The translations under genes and the position numbers were made by a program. Of a DNA stretch of 64,000 nt, positions 28,645-38,260 are shown one piece after another (the first letter of the stretch is position 1; each line of letters opens with the position of its first letter). The DNA comes from Mariprofundus aestuarium (GTDB taxonomy: Bacteria; Pseudomonadota; Zetaproteobacteria; Mariprofundales; Mariprofundaceae). The notes below the pieces were generated by a model. That model was not told the origin of the DNA. It worked only from the letters and a program-made list of their open reading frames with translations, and ran no database searches. The DNA lies in NCBI RefSeq assembly GCF_002795805.1, contig NZ_CP018799.1, positions 62,001 to 126,000 of the forward strand. Reading direction: 5' to 3'.

Positions 28645-28794
28645 TATGGTACAAATTAGGGTTATTCAGTCGCAGGTGGTGAAGCAGGGCTGCTTCAGAC
28701 TCCGTCACGTCATGGATACTGCCAGTGAGACACTGAGCTTGAACAAGGCACCAGTGGAGAGATCCAAGGGGGATTAACAGCATCTTATCTAGGG

Positions 28795-28821
28795 TTAATT
28801 ATAGAGGGCCCTTGCCGATAG
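28795..28821 (+). promoter_or_regulatory. Degenerate sigma-28 promoter upstream of the receptor remnant
   Basis: TTAA, 15 bases, then GCCGATAG. The -10 part matches the flagellar FliA consensus GCCGATAA closely, while the -35 part (TAAA) is weak. It precedes the 30-codon receptor-like remnant at 28857. Confidence 0.45.
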
Positions 28822-28856
28822 AAGGTGGTTCGAACCAATTATAGGAGAATGCTTCT

Positions 28857-28949
28857 ATGCCCAATATAGATATTCAGTTCAAAAACATTATAACAAAACA
28901 AATGTTTTCATTGCTTGCTTTGGGCCTGATGTCCATTGCAATCGTATAA
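28857..28949 (+). pseudogene. 30-codon remnant resembling a chemoreceptor N-terminus
   Basis: A short frame with an AGGAGA site upstream, encoding a hydrophilic start and one hydrophobic segment ending FSLLALGLMSIAIV before TAA. This looks like the first membrane helix of a methyl-accepting chemotaxis protein such as those downstream, cut off before the sensor domain. A decayed sigma-28 promoter in front fits a deleted receptor gene. A genuine small membrane protein is the alternative. Confidence 0.4.
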
Positions 28950-28979
28950 CAAGCCTGCACTCCATGTCGTATTCCGCAT

Positions 28980-29006
28980 TAAAGTATTAAAACATTGCGC
29001 CGATAT
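28980..29006 (+). promoter_or_regulatory. Sigma-28 promoter of the chemotaxis operon
   Basis: TAAA (28980-28983), 15 bases, then GCCGATAT (28999-29006), which matches the FliA consensus TAAA-N15-GCCGATAA with one mismatch. It lies about 200 bases before cheA and places the whole che operon under late flagellar control. Confidence 0.8.
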
Positions 29007-29209
29007 AGGTTTAAATGTGTTTAGCAGCCTGCGGGGGGAGATGCATCAAAATATTGGCTGTGTCGCCATAATATTGTCGCCAAAGAAGTGACGGTTTTTC
29101 GGAAGGTGGGTGCCCTGCCCTTTTCAAGATTGGAATGAAAATTGCTCTACTCAGTGCTGTTGAGGCAGCTGAAGCCAGGTAAGCCAATGATCAGAGAGGT
29201 AGCTTGATT

Positions 29210-31648
29210 GTGAATGAAATGGACGAAATGGACGAAATGGATGAAGTAATCCAGGAATTTATCGTTGAGAGCAATGAGAACCTGGATAACTTGGATAATG
29301 ATCTTCTGGCGCTCGAAGAGGACCCATCAAATGCGGAAATCATGGGTAGTATCTTCCGCACCATTCATACAATCAAAGGAACTTGCGGTTTCCTGGGTTT
29401 CGGAAAGCTGGAGAAGGTTTCGCATGTTGGGGAAAACCTGCTGAGCAAGTTGCGCGAGGGCGAGCTTCAACTGACCAAGAAACGGACGACTGCACTGCTA
29501 CAAATGGTTGATGCAATTCGCCAGATGCTTGTCTGCGTTGAGGAGACCAAAAGCGACGGCGAGAAAGAGTACTTGGAGTTGATAGAAATTCTGGCGGCAC
29601 TGCAGATCGATGATGCAGAAGCAGAGCAGGGCGATACTCCCCCTGACGCAGCCCCGAGCGTAGAAGCCGAGTTTCCTGAAGAGGAAGTTAAGGTCAAACC
29701 AATTGGGGAGATGCTTGTTAGCTCAGGCGTTGCGACCTCCGCTCAAGTGGCAGATGCCATTAAGCAGCAGCTGGATGGAAATAAGGCCCCTGTGGGTGAA
29801 ATTCTTGTTAATCAGGGTGTGGTTGATAAAGGCTCAGTCGCCAAAGCGGTAGATAAACAGAGCGAGGCTAAGTCTCGGGCGCCTGCTGCCTCCGCTGGTT
29901 CCATTCGGGTTGATGTCAACCTGCTGGATCAGTTAATGAATCTGGTCGGCGAACTGGTGTTGATACGCAATCAGGTGCTGCAGTTTGGCGAAACATTCGA
30001 CAGTCCGGTATTTTCCACAACATCTCAGCACTTGAGCCAGGTGACCTCGGAGCTGCAGGAGCAGGTGATGCAGACCCGGATGCAGCCTATTGGTGGCGTC
30101 TGGAGCAAATTCCCGCGCGTGGTCCGGGATCTGTCGCAGGGATGTGGAAAACAGGTTCGCCTTGAAATGGAAGGTAAGGAGACCGATCTCGATAAGTCAT
30201 TGATTGAAGCGATCAAGGATCCGCTAACGCATCTTGTGCGCAACTCTGTGGATCATGGCATTGAAATGCCGGAGGTCCGCAGTGCCAACGGTAAACCGGC
30301 TGAAGGTGTGATAACACTGCGTGCATATCACGAAGGTGGACAGGTCAATATTGAAATTTGTGACGATGGTGCCGGTATAGATCCTGAGAAACTGAAAAAC
30401 AAAGCACTGGAGAAGGGTCTGATCAGCGAGGATCAGGCTGAGAGAATGGGTGAAAAAGAGGCGCTGAATCTGATTTTCAAGGCCGGTTTTTCAACGGCAG
30501 CCGCAGTCACCAACATCTCTGGTCGCGGGGTCGGCATGGATGTGGTCAAAACCAACATCGAAAACCTCGGTGGTGTTGTTGATATCTCCAGCCGGTTGGG
30601 CGAAGGCACCACCATGCGGATTAAGATTCCTCTGACGCTGGCGATTATTCCGGCGCTTACTATCTCCTGTGCCGGTGATCGTTATGCCATCCCCCAGATC
30701 AATCTGATGGAGCTGTTGCTGCTTGAAGGTGAAGACGCCAAATCCGGCATCGAGAATCTTCATGGCGTACCTGTCTACAGACTGCGCGGCAAACTCCTGC
30801 CGCTGCTCTATCTAAACAAGGAATTGTGGAATGAAGAGCCTGCAGAGGATGAGGAGGCTAACAACAATATCAATATTGTTGTTTTGAAAGCAGGAGAGCT
30901 GCAGTTCGGACTGGTTGTGGATGAGGTCAATGACACGCAGGAGGTTGTTGTTAAGCCGCTTGGCAAGCAGCTGAAGGGAATCAGCAGTCTGGCAGGTGCA
31001 ACTATTATGGGTGATGGCCACGTGGCCATCATTTTGGATGTGTTCGGGCTGGCTGATAATGCCAAGCTGCTTTCTGAGGCTACTCATCAGGGTGAGGGTG
31101 TTCATGGTGAACAAGAAGTCGCGGAAGAGTCAGAGAAGGTCTCTCTGGTTCTGCTGCGCAACCCTGATGGTGGTCGCATGACAGTGCCTCTTTCAGAAGT
31201 GACGCGCCTTGAGGAGATCCAGAGAACATCTATTGAACGTGTCGGTAACGAGCAGGTTGTTCGTTACCGAGGGCAGATTATGACCCTTATAGATGTCTTT
31301 TCCCTGTTGCCTGAGCGGCGCAGCCCGGAGCGCATCACAGCTGATGCACAAAAAGACGCGGAAAGTGTAGTTGCATACCAGCCCGCTGAAAGCAGCAGCG
31401 TAGTTCAGGTTGTTGTATGTACAAAAGATGGTAAAGCCATTGGTCTTGTAGTGGATCAGGTGCTTGATGTTGCAGAGGAGGCTGTTGAGATCTCGGGAGA
31501 GTCCAGCCGCAAAGGGGTTTCCGCCACAGCCGTGATTCAGGATCGAGTGACCGAGTTCCTGGACGTTGATGAGGTGATTGCCATGAGCAAGGTAAAACCA
31601 GACGGTCAGGCTCGGAGGGGTGATAACAATGCAACTATGTACATTTAA
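29210..31648 (+). CDS. cheA: Chemotaxis histidine kinase CheA with two CheW-like domains
   Basis: Cytoplasmic kinase that phosphorylates CheY and CheB in response to receptors. An HPt domain carries His53 in RTIHTIKGTCGF. A middle region (about 165-225) holds two GEMLV/GEILV repeats reminiscent of the MshEN fold. Then come dimerisation (LLDQLMNLVGELVLIRNQV), the ATPase domain (HLVRNSVDHGIE, DDGAGID, GRGVGMDVV) and two consecutive CheW-like domains (about 490-625 and 640-800). The extra CheW domain is unusual. I chose GTG 29210 as the start (AGAGG upstream); TTG 29204 and ATG 29219 are also in frame. The first codons form a 9-bp tandem repeat. Confidence 0.95.
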   Translation: MNEMDEMDEMDEVIQEFIVESNENLDNLDNDLLALEEDPSNAEIMGSIFRTIHTIKGTCGFLGFGKLEKVSHVGENLLSKLREGELQLTKKRTTALLQMVDAIRQMLVCVEETKSDGEKEYLELIEILAALQIDDAEAEQGDTPPDAAPSVEAEFPEEEVKVKPIGEMLVSSGVATSAQVADAIKQQLDGNKAPVGEILVNQGVVDKGSVAKAVDKQSEAKSRAPAASAGSIRVDVNLLDQLMNLVGELVLIRNQVLQFGETFDSPVFSTTSQHLSQVTSELQEQVMQTRMQPIGGVWSKFPRVVRDLSQGCGKQVRLEMEGKETDLDKSLIEAIKDPLTHLVRNSVDHGIEMPEVRSANGKPAEGVITLRAYHEGGQVNIEICDDGAGIDPEKLKNKALEKGLISEDQAERMGEKEALNLIFKAGFSTAAAVTNISGRGVGMDVVKTNIENLGGVVDISSRLGEGTTMRIKIPLTLAIIPALTISCAGDRYAIPQINLMELLLLEGEDAKSGIENLHGVPVYRLRGKLLPLLYLNKELWNEEPAEDEEANNNINIVVLKAGELQFGLVVDEVNDTQEVVVKPLGKQLKGISSLAGATIMGDGHVAIILDVFGLADNAKLLSEATHQGEGVHGEQEVAEESEKVSLVLLRNPDGGRMTVPLSEVTRLEEIQRTSIERVGNEQVVRYRGQIMTLIDVFSLLPERRSPERITADAQKDAESVVAYQPAESSSVVQVVVCTKDGKAIGLVVDQVLDVAEEAVEISGESSRKGVSATAVIQDRVTEFLDVDEVIAMSKVKPDGQARRGDNNATMYI
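29216..29242 (+). repeat. Three 9-bp tandem repeats at the cheA 5' end
   Basis: GAAATGGAC, GAAATGGAC, GAAATGGAT in direct succession encode EMD EMD EMD at residues 3-11 of CheA. Slippage would add or remove three residues without a frameshift, and it would also change the number of candidate ATG codons next to the ribosome site. Confidence 0.8.
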
Positions 31649-32048
31649 GCTCGGGGATTACTTCTTTGGTGTGAATGTGGAAAAGGTTCAGGAGGTCATC
31701 CGCCATCAGGAGATGACCAGAATCCCTCTGGCCAATAAGGAAGTTCGTGGCCTTATCAATCTGCGCGGCCAAATAGTGACGGCAGTAGACCTGCGCCTGT
31801 TACTTGGGTTGACCGGATTCTCATCTTCAGATGAGCCGATGAATATCATCATCCAGGATGAAGATGGCGCGGTCAGCTTTCAGGTGGATGAGATCGGAGA
31901 TGTTCTTGAGGTGGAGGAGTCCAGCTTTGAGTACCCCCCGGAAACACTCAAGGGTATAGCCCGGGAGTTGATTCAGGGAGCCTACAAGCTCACAGACCGA
32001 CTTTTACTTGTTTTAGATGCCGAGAAGGCCGTGGCGATGACCGCCTGA
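31629..32048 (+). CDS. cheW: Chemotaxis coupling protein CheW
   Basis: Adaptor of 139 residues linking receptors to CheA. The family core reads GVNVEKVQEVIRHQEMTRIPLANKEVRGLINLRGQIVTAVDLR and ends LLLVLDAEKAVA. The start at ATG 31629 has GGAGG ten bases upstream and lies inside the cheA 3' end, giving a 20-base overlap. An in-frame GTG at 31620 is too close to the ribosome site. Confidence 0.94.
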   Translation: MQLCTFKLGDYFFGVNVEKVQEVIRHQEMTRIPLANKEVRGLINLRGQIVTAVDLRLLLGLTGFSSSDEPMNIIIQDEDGAVSFQVDEIGDVLEVEESSFEYPPETLKGIARELIQGAYKLTDRLLLVLDAEKAVAMTA

Positions 32049-32116
32049 TGTCAGGTGTTCATGCCGCTGTTTTAGGTTAACAACTGGGGAGCTTGATTAA
32101 CAATGGGGAGAGTGAA

Positions 32117-33712
32117 ATGAAAGAAAAATTACTTATGGGAAGCGAAAACCTTTCCTTGAAGATCAAGCTCAATGTGGCGGTTTCCGTTATCTTTATGGTG
32201 GTTATGGGGGTGGATAGAACCTATTCGCTTATAGAGGAAGATCAGCGCGTCATTGCCATGACTGAAGAAGGCGTTGTGAGCACATCCAATAACTATTTTG
32301 ACAGCCTTAACATGTTGATGCTGGCCGGGGATATGGAAGAGCGTGAAGTGTTGCGCAAAAAGGTGCTTGATAGCAGTGAAAGCATTATTGAAGCGCGGGT
32401 ATTGCGAGGCGAGCCGGTGAAGCAGCAATATGGGCAGGGAGGTGCTGACGAGCAGGCACACGATGATCTGGACCGTGACGCCCTGCAGGGTGAAAAAATC
32501 TCGGTCATTGAGGAGGGTAAGGATGGGCGTGTCCTGACGGTCATCACCCCGTTTGCGGCTAGCGAAAATACGCGGGGCGTGGATTGCCTGAGCTGCCATA
32601 ACGTACCTTCCGGCAGTATTAACGGCGCAGTTCGCATCTCCTATTCACTGAAGGAGATAGACAGTGAATTGAACCAGGCAATGTGGACGGGTATTGCCAT
32701 CAGTCTTGGGCTTCTGCTGCTGGGGCTTACCGGCTTAAACGTGATATTGAACTATATCGTGGTCAAACCAGTCGTTAATCTTAGCAACCGCCTGAAGGAC
32801 ATCTCTGAAGGCGAGGGGGATCTGACACAGCGTGTCGAGGTCACAGGCCGCGACGAGATCGGCCAGCTTGCTATATCATTCAACACATTCACTGCAAAGA
32901 TTCAGGAGACCATTAAGGCCATATCTGCCAATTCACAGACATTAAGTGGTGCAGCTGAAGAGCTGACATCGGTGAGCCAGCAGATGGGAGCCAATGCAGA
33001 GGAGACATCCGCTCAGGCGGGCGTGGTTGCCGGAGCTTCTGAGACCATCAGCAGCAATGTTCAGACTGTGGCCAGTGGCATTGAGGAGTTGAGTGCGACA
33101 ACGCGAGAGATTGCCGGTAATGCTGCAGAAGCAGCCAAGATTGCACTCTCTGCTGTGGAGACAGCCGATTCAGCCAATGCGACCGTGAGCAAACTCAATG
33201 TAAGCAGCAGTGAAATTGGTGAAATCATCAATGCAATCAACTCTATTGCACAACAGACGAAGCTGCTGGCACTCAATGCCACCATTGAGGCAGCGCGCGC
33301 CGGAGAGGCAGGCAAAGGCTTCGCCGTGGTAGCCAACGAGGTGAAGGACTTAGCCATGGAGACAGGCAAGGCCTCCGATGACATCGCCAAGAAGATCGAG
33401 GTGATCCAGTCTGATACCACAGAGGCTGTGGCGGCAATCAGCAAGATCAATGAGGTCATTGCACAGATCAACGAATTCCAGAGCACCATTGCCAGCGCAG
33501 TGGAAGAGCAGAGTGCGACAGCCGGGGAGATTTCCAGGAATGTGGCCGATGTGGCTCAAGGAAGTGGCGAGATTACCCAGAATATCGCCGGCGTGGCAGA
33601 GGCCGCACAGAGTACATCTACAGGTGCCAATGACACATTGCAGGCCTCAGCGGAACTCTCCCGCATGGCCGCGGAACTGCAGCAGCATGTGGCCAAGTTC
33701 AAGTTTGAGTAA
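32117..33712 (+). CDS. Methyl-accepting chemotaxis protein with periplasmic c-type haem motif
   Basis: A 531-residue receptor. TM1 (about 18-36) and TM2 (about 190-212) flank a periplasmic domain that contains CLSCH at residues 157-161, the CxxCH signature for covalent haem c, followed by [14 protein letters not shown] domain and a long cytoplasmic signalling domain with [19 protein letters not shown] at the tip come next. Haem-c sensory domains of this kind report redox potential, oxygen or NO in bacteria such as Geobacter. I chose ATG 32117 with GGGAGAG upstream. The signalling domain is nearly identical to those at 33852 and 56260. Confidence 0.92.
   Translation: MKEKLLMGSENLSLKIKLNVAVSVIFMVVMGVDRTYSLIEEDQRVIAMTEEGVVSTSNNYFDSLNMLMLAGDMEEREVLRKKVLDSSESIIEARVLRGEPVKQQYGQGGADEQAHDDLDRDALQGEKISVIEEGKDGRVLTVITPFAASENTRGVDCLSCHNVPSGSINGAVRISYSLKEIDSELNQAMWTGIAISLGLLLLGLTGLNVILNYIVVKPVVNLSNRLKDISEGEGDLTQRVEVTGRDEIGQLAISFNTFTAKIQETIKAISANSQTLSGAAEELTSVSQQMGANAEETSAQAGVVAGASETISSNVQTVASGIEELSATTREIAGNAAEAAKIALSAVETADSANATVSKLNVSSSEIGEIINAINSIAQQTKLLALNATIEAARAGEAGKGFAVVANEVKDLAMETGKASDDIAKKIEVIQSDTTEAVAAISKINEVIAQINEFQSTIASAVEEQSATAGEISRNVADVAQGSGEITQNIAGVAEAAQSTSTGANDTLQASAELSRMAAELQQHVAKFKFE
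32930..33712 (+). repeat. Receptor signalling module, copy 1 (direct)
   Basis: About 780 bases covering the cytoplasmic signalling domain, from AATTCACAGACATTAAGTGG to the stop codon. They are nearly identical in DNA to 35060-35840 (same strand) and 56260-57042 (opposite strand), with long runs free of mismatch around the hairpin tip, including the segment coding for [15 protein letters not shown]. Such identity at silent sites suggests recent duplication or gene conversion. Confidence 0.85.
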
Positions 33713-33723
33713 GTGAGTGATTC

Positions 33724-33749
33724 AGAAGCCGGGATTTATTCCGGCTTCT
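33724..33749 (+). terminator. Hairpin after the first receptor gene
   Basis: AGAAGCCGG and CCGGCTTCT form a perfect 9-bp stem around an 8-base loop 12 bases after the stop. No T tract follows, so it may be a weak terminator or an RNA-stability element that sets receptor levels within the operon. Confidence 0.5.
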
Positions 33750-33851
33750 TGATTGGATGCGGATGGCATTGGCGTACTCCATATGCCTTCTGGGGAAATG
33801 AACAAGAAAACATTAAATTGAAATCAAGTCTTAGCAGGAGAAAAGAGGCAA

Positions 33852-35840
33852 ATGAAATTCATCACAACTTTTATCGGCAACCTGGGTATTAATACGAAGC
33901 TTAGCATGCTTCTGGGGCTACCGATGCTAGGCATACTGATACTGGCAATCATGATGGCCAGTTCGAAATGGGATGAGGTAGATCGCCTGCACCTTCTCGA
34001 AGCTTCGTCTGTTCTGAATGTGAAAGTTGGCAACCTGATGCACGAGATGCAGAAAGAACGCAGTGCCAGCGCAGGCTTCCTCGCTTCCAAAGGTGCTAAG
34101 TTCAGTAGCATTTTACGCAGTCAGCGTACAGAGACCGATCGAGCCCTTGAGGAGCTCAATGAGTATGCAGACAACCTTGATTATGCTGCCCTGACTGATG
34201 AGGGGGTTGCAGCACTCAAGGCCTATAAGAGTAATCTAGGCAACCTGAGCAGCAAACGTTCTCAGGTGGATGCTTTAAATGTTACTGCAGAGGAGCAGAG
34301 AGCGTGGTATAAAAAGATCAACGGCGATGGGCTACATGTCGTTGCCATGGGCGTACAGTCCGCTTATGACCCGGAACTGACGGTCAGCGCCGACCTCTCC
34401 TTGATGAGTGCAGGCTACCTCACCTTCCTGTCAATGAAAGAGCTCGCGGCAACCGAGAGGGATACCTTAACCTCAGTTTTTTCTGCCGATGTGATAGAGC
34501 AGAAAGAGCATGACGAACTGGTGACCTTAATCGGTGAACAGCATGTTTATGAGAGGTTATTTACGGAGATTGGCGAAGATGCATTCGCTGAGGTTTTCCA
34601 CAACAGCATGAGGGAGCCAGCGGTCACTTCTGCGCTCGCTGAGGTGGAGAGGCTGCAGGAGTTGGCGCGCAGAAAGCACGGTGACTTTGGCGTGGACCCG
34701 GAACAGTGGTTCAAGGTTATGACCCAAAAGATTGCCGGCCTGCATAAGACTGAGTCCTATATTGGTGATGACCTTGTAGAAGAAGCCGAGGCAATGGCGT
34801 CAGAATCTTTAAACCAGTTATGGAAAATTGTTTTCATCGTTGCCCTCCTGATGGTGTTCAACCTTCTGCAGGGAGTGACCACCGCCCGAGGCATTATCCA
34901 CTCGCTCAGAGAGACAATGAATGTGCTGCAGGCCATGGCCGAGGGTGATTTGACGCAGCGTGTCAAAGAGCAGTCAAAAGATGAAGTAGGCCAGATGAAC
35001 GGATACCTCTCCAATGCACTTGACGGCTTGCAGGCAACCATCGCTGCGATATCCGCTAACTCCCAGACCTTGAGTGGTGCAGCTGAAGAGCTGACATCGG
35101 TGAGCCAGCAGATGGGAGCCAATGCAGAGGAGACATCGGCTCAGGCCGGTGTGGTTGCCGGGGCTTCCGAGACCATCAGCAGCAATGTTCAGACTGTGGC
35201 CAGCGGAATCGAGGAGTTAAGTGCGACAACCCGTGAAATTGCCGGCAATGCAGCAGAGGCGGCCAAGGTTGCGCTCTCTGCCGTAGAGACAGCTGATTCA
35301 GCCAATGCAACCGTGAGCAAACTCAATGTGAGCAGCACCGAGATTGGTGAAATCATCAATGCAATCAACTCTATTGCGCAGCAGACGAAACTGCTGGCAC
35401 TCAATGCTACCATTGAGGCAGCGCGCGCCGGAGAGGCAGGCAAAGGCTTCGCCGTGGTGGCCAACGAGGTGAAGGATCTGGCGATGGAGACGGGTAAAGC
35501 CTCTGATGATATCGCCAAGAAGATCGAGGTGATCCAGTCTGATACCACAGAGGCTGTGGAGGCGATCAACAAGATCAATGAGGTAATTGCGCAGGTCAAT
35601 GAGTACCAGAGTACTATTGCCAGTGCGGTGGAAGAGCAGAGTGCGACAGCTGGGGAGATCTCCAGAAATGTGGCCGATGTGGCCCAGGGAAGTGGCGAGA
35701 TCACCCATAATATTGCCGGTGTGGCAGAGGCTGCGCAGAGCACCTCAACAGGTGCCAATGACACCCTGCAGGCATCTGCCGAGCTCTCCCGCATGGCAGC
35801 TGAGCTGCAACAGCATGTGGCCAAGTTCAGGTTGGCATGA
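33852..35840 (+). CDS. Methyl-accepting chemotaxis protein with NIT sensor domain
   Basis: A 662-residue receptor. TM1 (about 15-36) is followed by a large periplasmic all-helical domain with [24 protein letters not shown], the signature start of the NIT domain found in nitrate- or nitrite-sensing receptors. TM2 lies near 325-347, then HAMP ([26 protein letters not shown]) and the signalling domain shared with the other two receptors. The ligand is inferred only from the family. The gene lies between the haem receptor and cheY, with AGGAG and GAGG sites before the ATG. Confidence 0.93.
   Translation: MKFITTFIGNLGINTKLSMLLGLPMLGILILAIMMASSKWDEVDRLHLLEASSVLNVKVGNLMHEMQKERSASAGFLASKGAKFSSILRSQRTETDRALEELNEYADNLDYAALTDEGVAALKAYKSNLGNLSSKRSQVDALNVTAEEQRAWYKKINGDGLHVVAMGVQSAYDPELTVSADLSLMSAGYLTFLSMKELAATERDTLTSVFSADVIEQKEHDELVTLIGEQHVYERLFTEIGEDAFAEVFHNSMREPAVTSALAEVERLQELARRKHGDFGVDPEQWFKVMTQKIAGLHKTESYIGDDLVEEAEAMASESLNQLWKIVFIVALLMVFNLLQGVTTARGIIHSLRETMNVLQAMAEGDLTQRVKEQSKDEVGQMNGYLSNALDGLQATIAAISANSQTLSGAAEELTSVSQQMGANAEETSAQAGVVAGASETISSNVQTVASGIEELSATTREIAGNAAEAAKVALSAVETADSANATVSKLNVSSTEIGEIINAINSIAQQTKLLALNATIEAARAGEAGKGFAVVANEVKDLAMETGKASDDIAKKIEVIQSDTTEAVEAINKINEVIAQVNEYQSTIASAVEEQSATAGEISRNVADVAQGSGEITHNIAGVAEAAQSTSTGANDTLQASAELSRMAAELQQHVAKFRLA
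35060..35840 (+). repeat. Receptor signalling module, copy 2 (direct)
   Basis: Second copy of the near-identical signalling-domain segment, directly repeated about 2.1 kb after copy 1. Unequal exchange between the two could delete or swap the intervening sensor domain. Confidence 0.85.
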
Positions 35841-35961
35841 GTGATGCTTTAAGCCGGAGTGAATTCCCGCTTACAGCAAAAGTGTGGATGGTATTGGGAA
35901 AGTTAATGCCTTCTGTGGAAAACGAACAAGAATATATGACGCGACGTCACGTGAGGGAATT

Positions 35962-36327
35962 ATGCGAGCTCTGGTAGTTGATGACTCAAAAGCGATGAGA
36001 ATGATTATCGGGCGAACGGTGAAAGGCCTGGGCTATGAGGTGGCTGAGGGCTGCAATGGCCTTGAAGCCCTTGAACGCCTGAAAGACAGTGGCCCGTTTG
36101 ATGTTGCACTGGTTGACTGGAATATGCCTGAAATGAATGGTTATGAATTTATTTGTGCTGTTCGAGCCGATGCTGTCTATAGCGACATGAAGATTGTGAT
36201 GGTGACAACTGAAGCTGAAATGTCTCAGGTGATCAAGGCGCTGGAGGCGGGGGCGAATGAGTATATTATGAAACCATTCACCAAAGAGATGATCCAAGAG
36301 AAGCTGCAGATGTTAGGTCTGGACTGA
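35962..36327 (+). CDS. cheY: Chemotaxis response regulator CheY
   Basis: A stand-alone receiver of 121 residues. It begins MRALVVDDSKAMRMII (acidic pocket DD), carries the phospho-acceptor Asp in ALVDWNMPEMNGYEF, the switch Thr in MVTTEAEM and the Lys in YIMKPFTKEM. I chose ATG 35962 with GAGGG upstream; the longer frame to 35884 adds 26 residues with no family counterpart. CheA phosphorylates CheY, which then binds FliM at the motor. A second receiver of this type lies at 38765. Confidence 0.93.
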   Translation: MRALVVDDSKAMRMIIGRTVKGLGYEVAEGCNGLEALERLKDSGPFDVALVDWNMPEMNGYEFICAVRADAVYSDMKIVMVTTEAEMSQVIKALEAGANEYIMKPFTKEMIQEKLQMLGLD

Positions 36328-36329
36328 AG

Positions 36330-37424
36330 ATGACCGATAAGATCAGAGTCCTTGTTGTCGATGACTCGGTAGTCATCCGGAGGATGGTGAGTGACGTGCT
36401 GGCCAGTGATCCGGCCATTGAGGTTATCGGTGTTGCAGCCAATGGCAGCATTGCCCTTGATAAAATTGCTCAGCTCAAGCCTGATTTGATTACCCTGGAT
36501 ATTGAAATGCCGGTGATGGATGGGCTGCAGACCCTGAAGGAACTCAGGAAGCTCTATCCTCGCCTGAAAGTCATTATGTTCAGCACGCTGACCGAGCGAG
36601 GAGCCAGGGCAAGCCTTGATGCACTTTCGCTTGGGGCCAATGATTATGTTACCAAACCGGCCAACGTCGGCAGTGTGGCCGCAGCGCAGCAGTGCCTTCG
36701 TGATGAACTTGTACCCAAAATCAAATGTTTCTTCCATCGTGCTCCAGTGCAGCTTCCCAAGGCTCCTGTGGTATCTCCGGCAAAGCCGGTGGTTGCATCT
36801 CCAGCGCCCAGACCTGTTACTACTGCCCGCCAGCGCATAGATGTTGTGGCTATTGGTATTTCAACGGGTGGCCCCAATGCACTCATTGAGATGATACCGA
36901 CGCTGCCAAAGGACTTTCCGGTGCCGATTGTGATTGTGCAGCATATGCCTGAGATGTTTACCAAGCTGTTGGCTGACCGGCTCGATCAGAAATCTGCCAT
37001 ACAGGTAAGGGAAGCGGCAGCCGGGGATAAATTGCAGCCTGGTCTTGCGTTGGTTGCTCCGGGTGGTTTTCACATGGCCCTGGTGCGTAAAGGCGCGTCT
37101 GTGGAAGTAGCGCTGAACAAGGACGCGCCTGAAAATTCATGTCGTCCTGCGGTGGATGTTCTGTTCCGTTCAGTTGTTGATATTTATGGCGCCAATACAT
37201 TGGCGGTTATCATGACTGGAATGGGCCAGGATGGGATGCTTGGGTGTCATAAGGTCAAGGAGGCCGCTGGCCAGATCATTGCGCAGGATAAAGAGAGCAG
37301 CGTGGTCTGGGGCATGCCGGGTGCTGTTGCTCAGGCGGGATTGGCTGAAGAGTTGATACCGCTGAATCGTATCGGTGCTGAAATCGTACGCAGGGTTCAA
37401 ACCGCGCGTATAGGGAGAGTGTAA
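36330..37424 (+). CDS. cheB: Protein-glutamate methylesterase CheB
   Basis: A receiver plus methylesterase of 364 residues that demethylates receptors and drives adaptation. The receiver has Asp in ITLDIEMPVMDGL and the Lys in YVTKPAN. After a Pro/Ala-rich linker (about 135-175) the esterase triad appears as Ser in GISTGGPNAL, His in VQHMPEMFT and Asp in MTGMGQDGMLG. It lies two bases after cheY and is followed by cheR, so both adaptation enzymes are made together. Confidence 0.96.
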   Translation: MTDKIRVLVVDDSVVIRRMVSDVLASDPAIEVIGVAANGSIALDKIAQLKPDLITLDIEMPVMDGLQTLKELRKLYPRLKVIMFSTLTERGARASLDALSLGANDYVTKPANVGSVAAAQQCLRDELVPKIKCFFHRAPVQLPKAPVVSPAKPVVASPAPRPVTTARQRIDVVAIGISTGGPNALIEMIPTLPKDFPVPIVIVQHMPEMFTKLLADRLDQKSAIQVREAAAGDKLQPGLALVAPGGFHMALVRKGASVEVALNKDAPENSCRPAVDVLFRSVVDIYGANTLAVIMTGMGQDGMLGCHKVKEAAGQIIAQDKESSVVWGMPGAVAQAGLAEELIPLNRIGAEIVRRVQTARIGRV

Positions 37425-37430
37425 AAGGTT

Positions 37431-38249
37431 ATGGTCAACGAACACGATTTTTCCTATATCCGCAAACTTGTGTATGATAACTCTGCAATTGTGCTGGAAA
37501 CTGGTAAGGAGTACCTAGTGGATTCCCGAATTAATCCGCTAGCCAAGGCCAAGGGGTTCTCCTCCCTTTCCGAGCTTGTCAAAAAGCTTCAGCAGACCCC
37601 GTATGGTCCTCTTCATTATGATGTGATCGAAGCGATGACCACCAATGAAACAAGCTTCTTTCGTGATGCCCATCCGTTTGAAGCCATGAAGGCACACGTT
37701 CTGCCTGAAATGACAGAAAAACTGGCCCTCAGAAAGCGTCTGAATATCTGGTCTGCAGCCTGCTCAAGCGGGCAGGAGCCCTACTCCCTGGCCATGCTGA
37801 TTAATGATCATTTTGCCGCGCAACCGGGCTGGAATGTGAATATTACAGCCACTGACATCTCAGAAGAGATGTTGAGTTACACAAAAAAAGGGCACTACAC
37901 ACAGCTTGAAATCAACCGCGGGCTTCCGGTGACAATGATGGTCAAGTATTTTGAAAACCATGGCTCGGTATGGAAGGCCAAAGACAATATCAGGAACATG
38001 CTTGATTTTCGTAAGCTGAACCTGTCAGGTCCATGGCCGATGATGCCAAAGATGGATGTAATATTTCTGCGCAATGTGCTGATATATTTTGATCAGGAAA
38101 CGAAAAGAGGCATTCTGAACAAGGTGCGCAATCAACTGAACCCGGAAGGTTATCTGTTCCTTGGTTCTGCAGAGACTACTTTTAACCTGGATGATTCATT
38201 TGAGAGGAAATTAATTGGCCGCGCAGTGTGCTATCAGTTGCGTGCATAA
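37431..38249 (+). CDS. cheR: Chemotaxis protein methyltransferase CheR
   Basis: SAM-dependent enzyme that methylates receptor glutamates, 272 residues. The N-terminal helical domain (TGKEYLVDSRINPLAKAKG) and TTNETSFFRDAHPFE lead into the SAM site WSAACSSGQEPYSLAM, followed by TATDISEEML and FLRNVLIYFDQ. The receptors here end without an NWETF-type tail, so CheR probably acts without a tether. It starts six bases after cheB. Confidence 0.96.
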   Translation: MVNEHDFSYIRKLVYDNSAIVLETGKEYLVDSRINPLAKAKGFSSLSELVKKLQQTPYGPLHYDVIEAMTTNETSFFRDAHPFEAMKAHVLPEMTEKLALRKRLNIWSAACSSGQEPYSLAMLINDHFAAQPGWNVNITATDISEEMLSYTKKGHYTQLEINRGLPVTMMVKYFENHGSVWKAKDNIRNMLDFRKLNLSGPWPMMPKMDVIFLRNVLIYFDQETKRGILNKVRNQLNPEGYLFLGSAETTFNLDDSFERKLIGRAVCYQLRA

Positions 38250-38260
38250 AGGAGAGGGTA

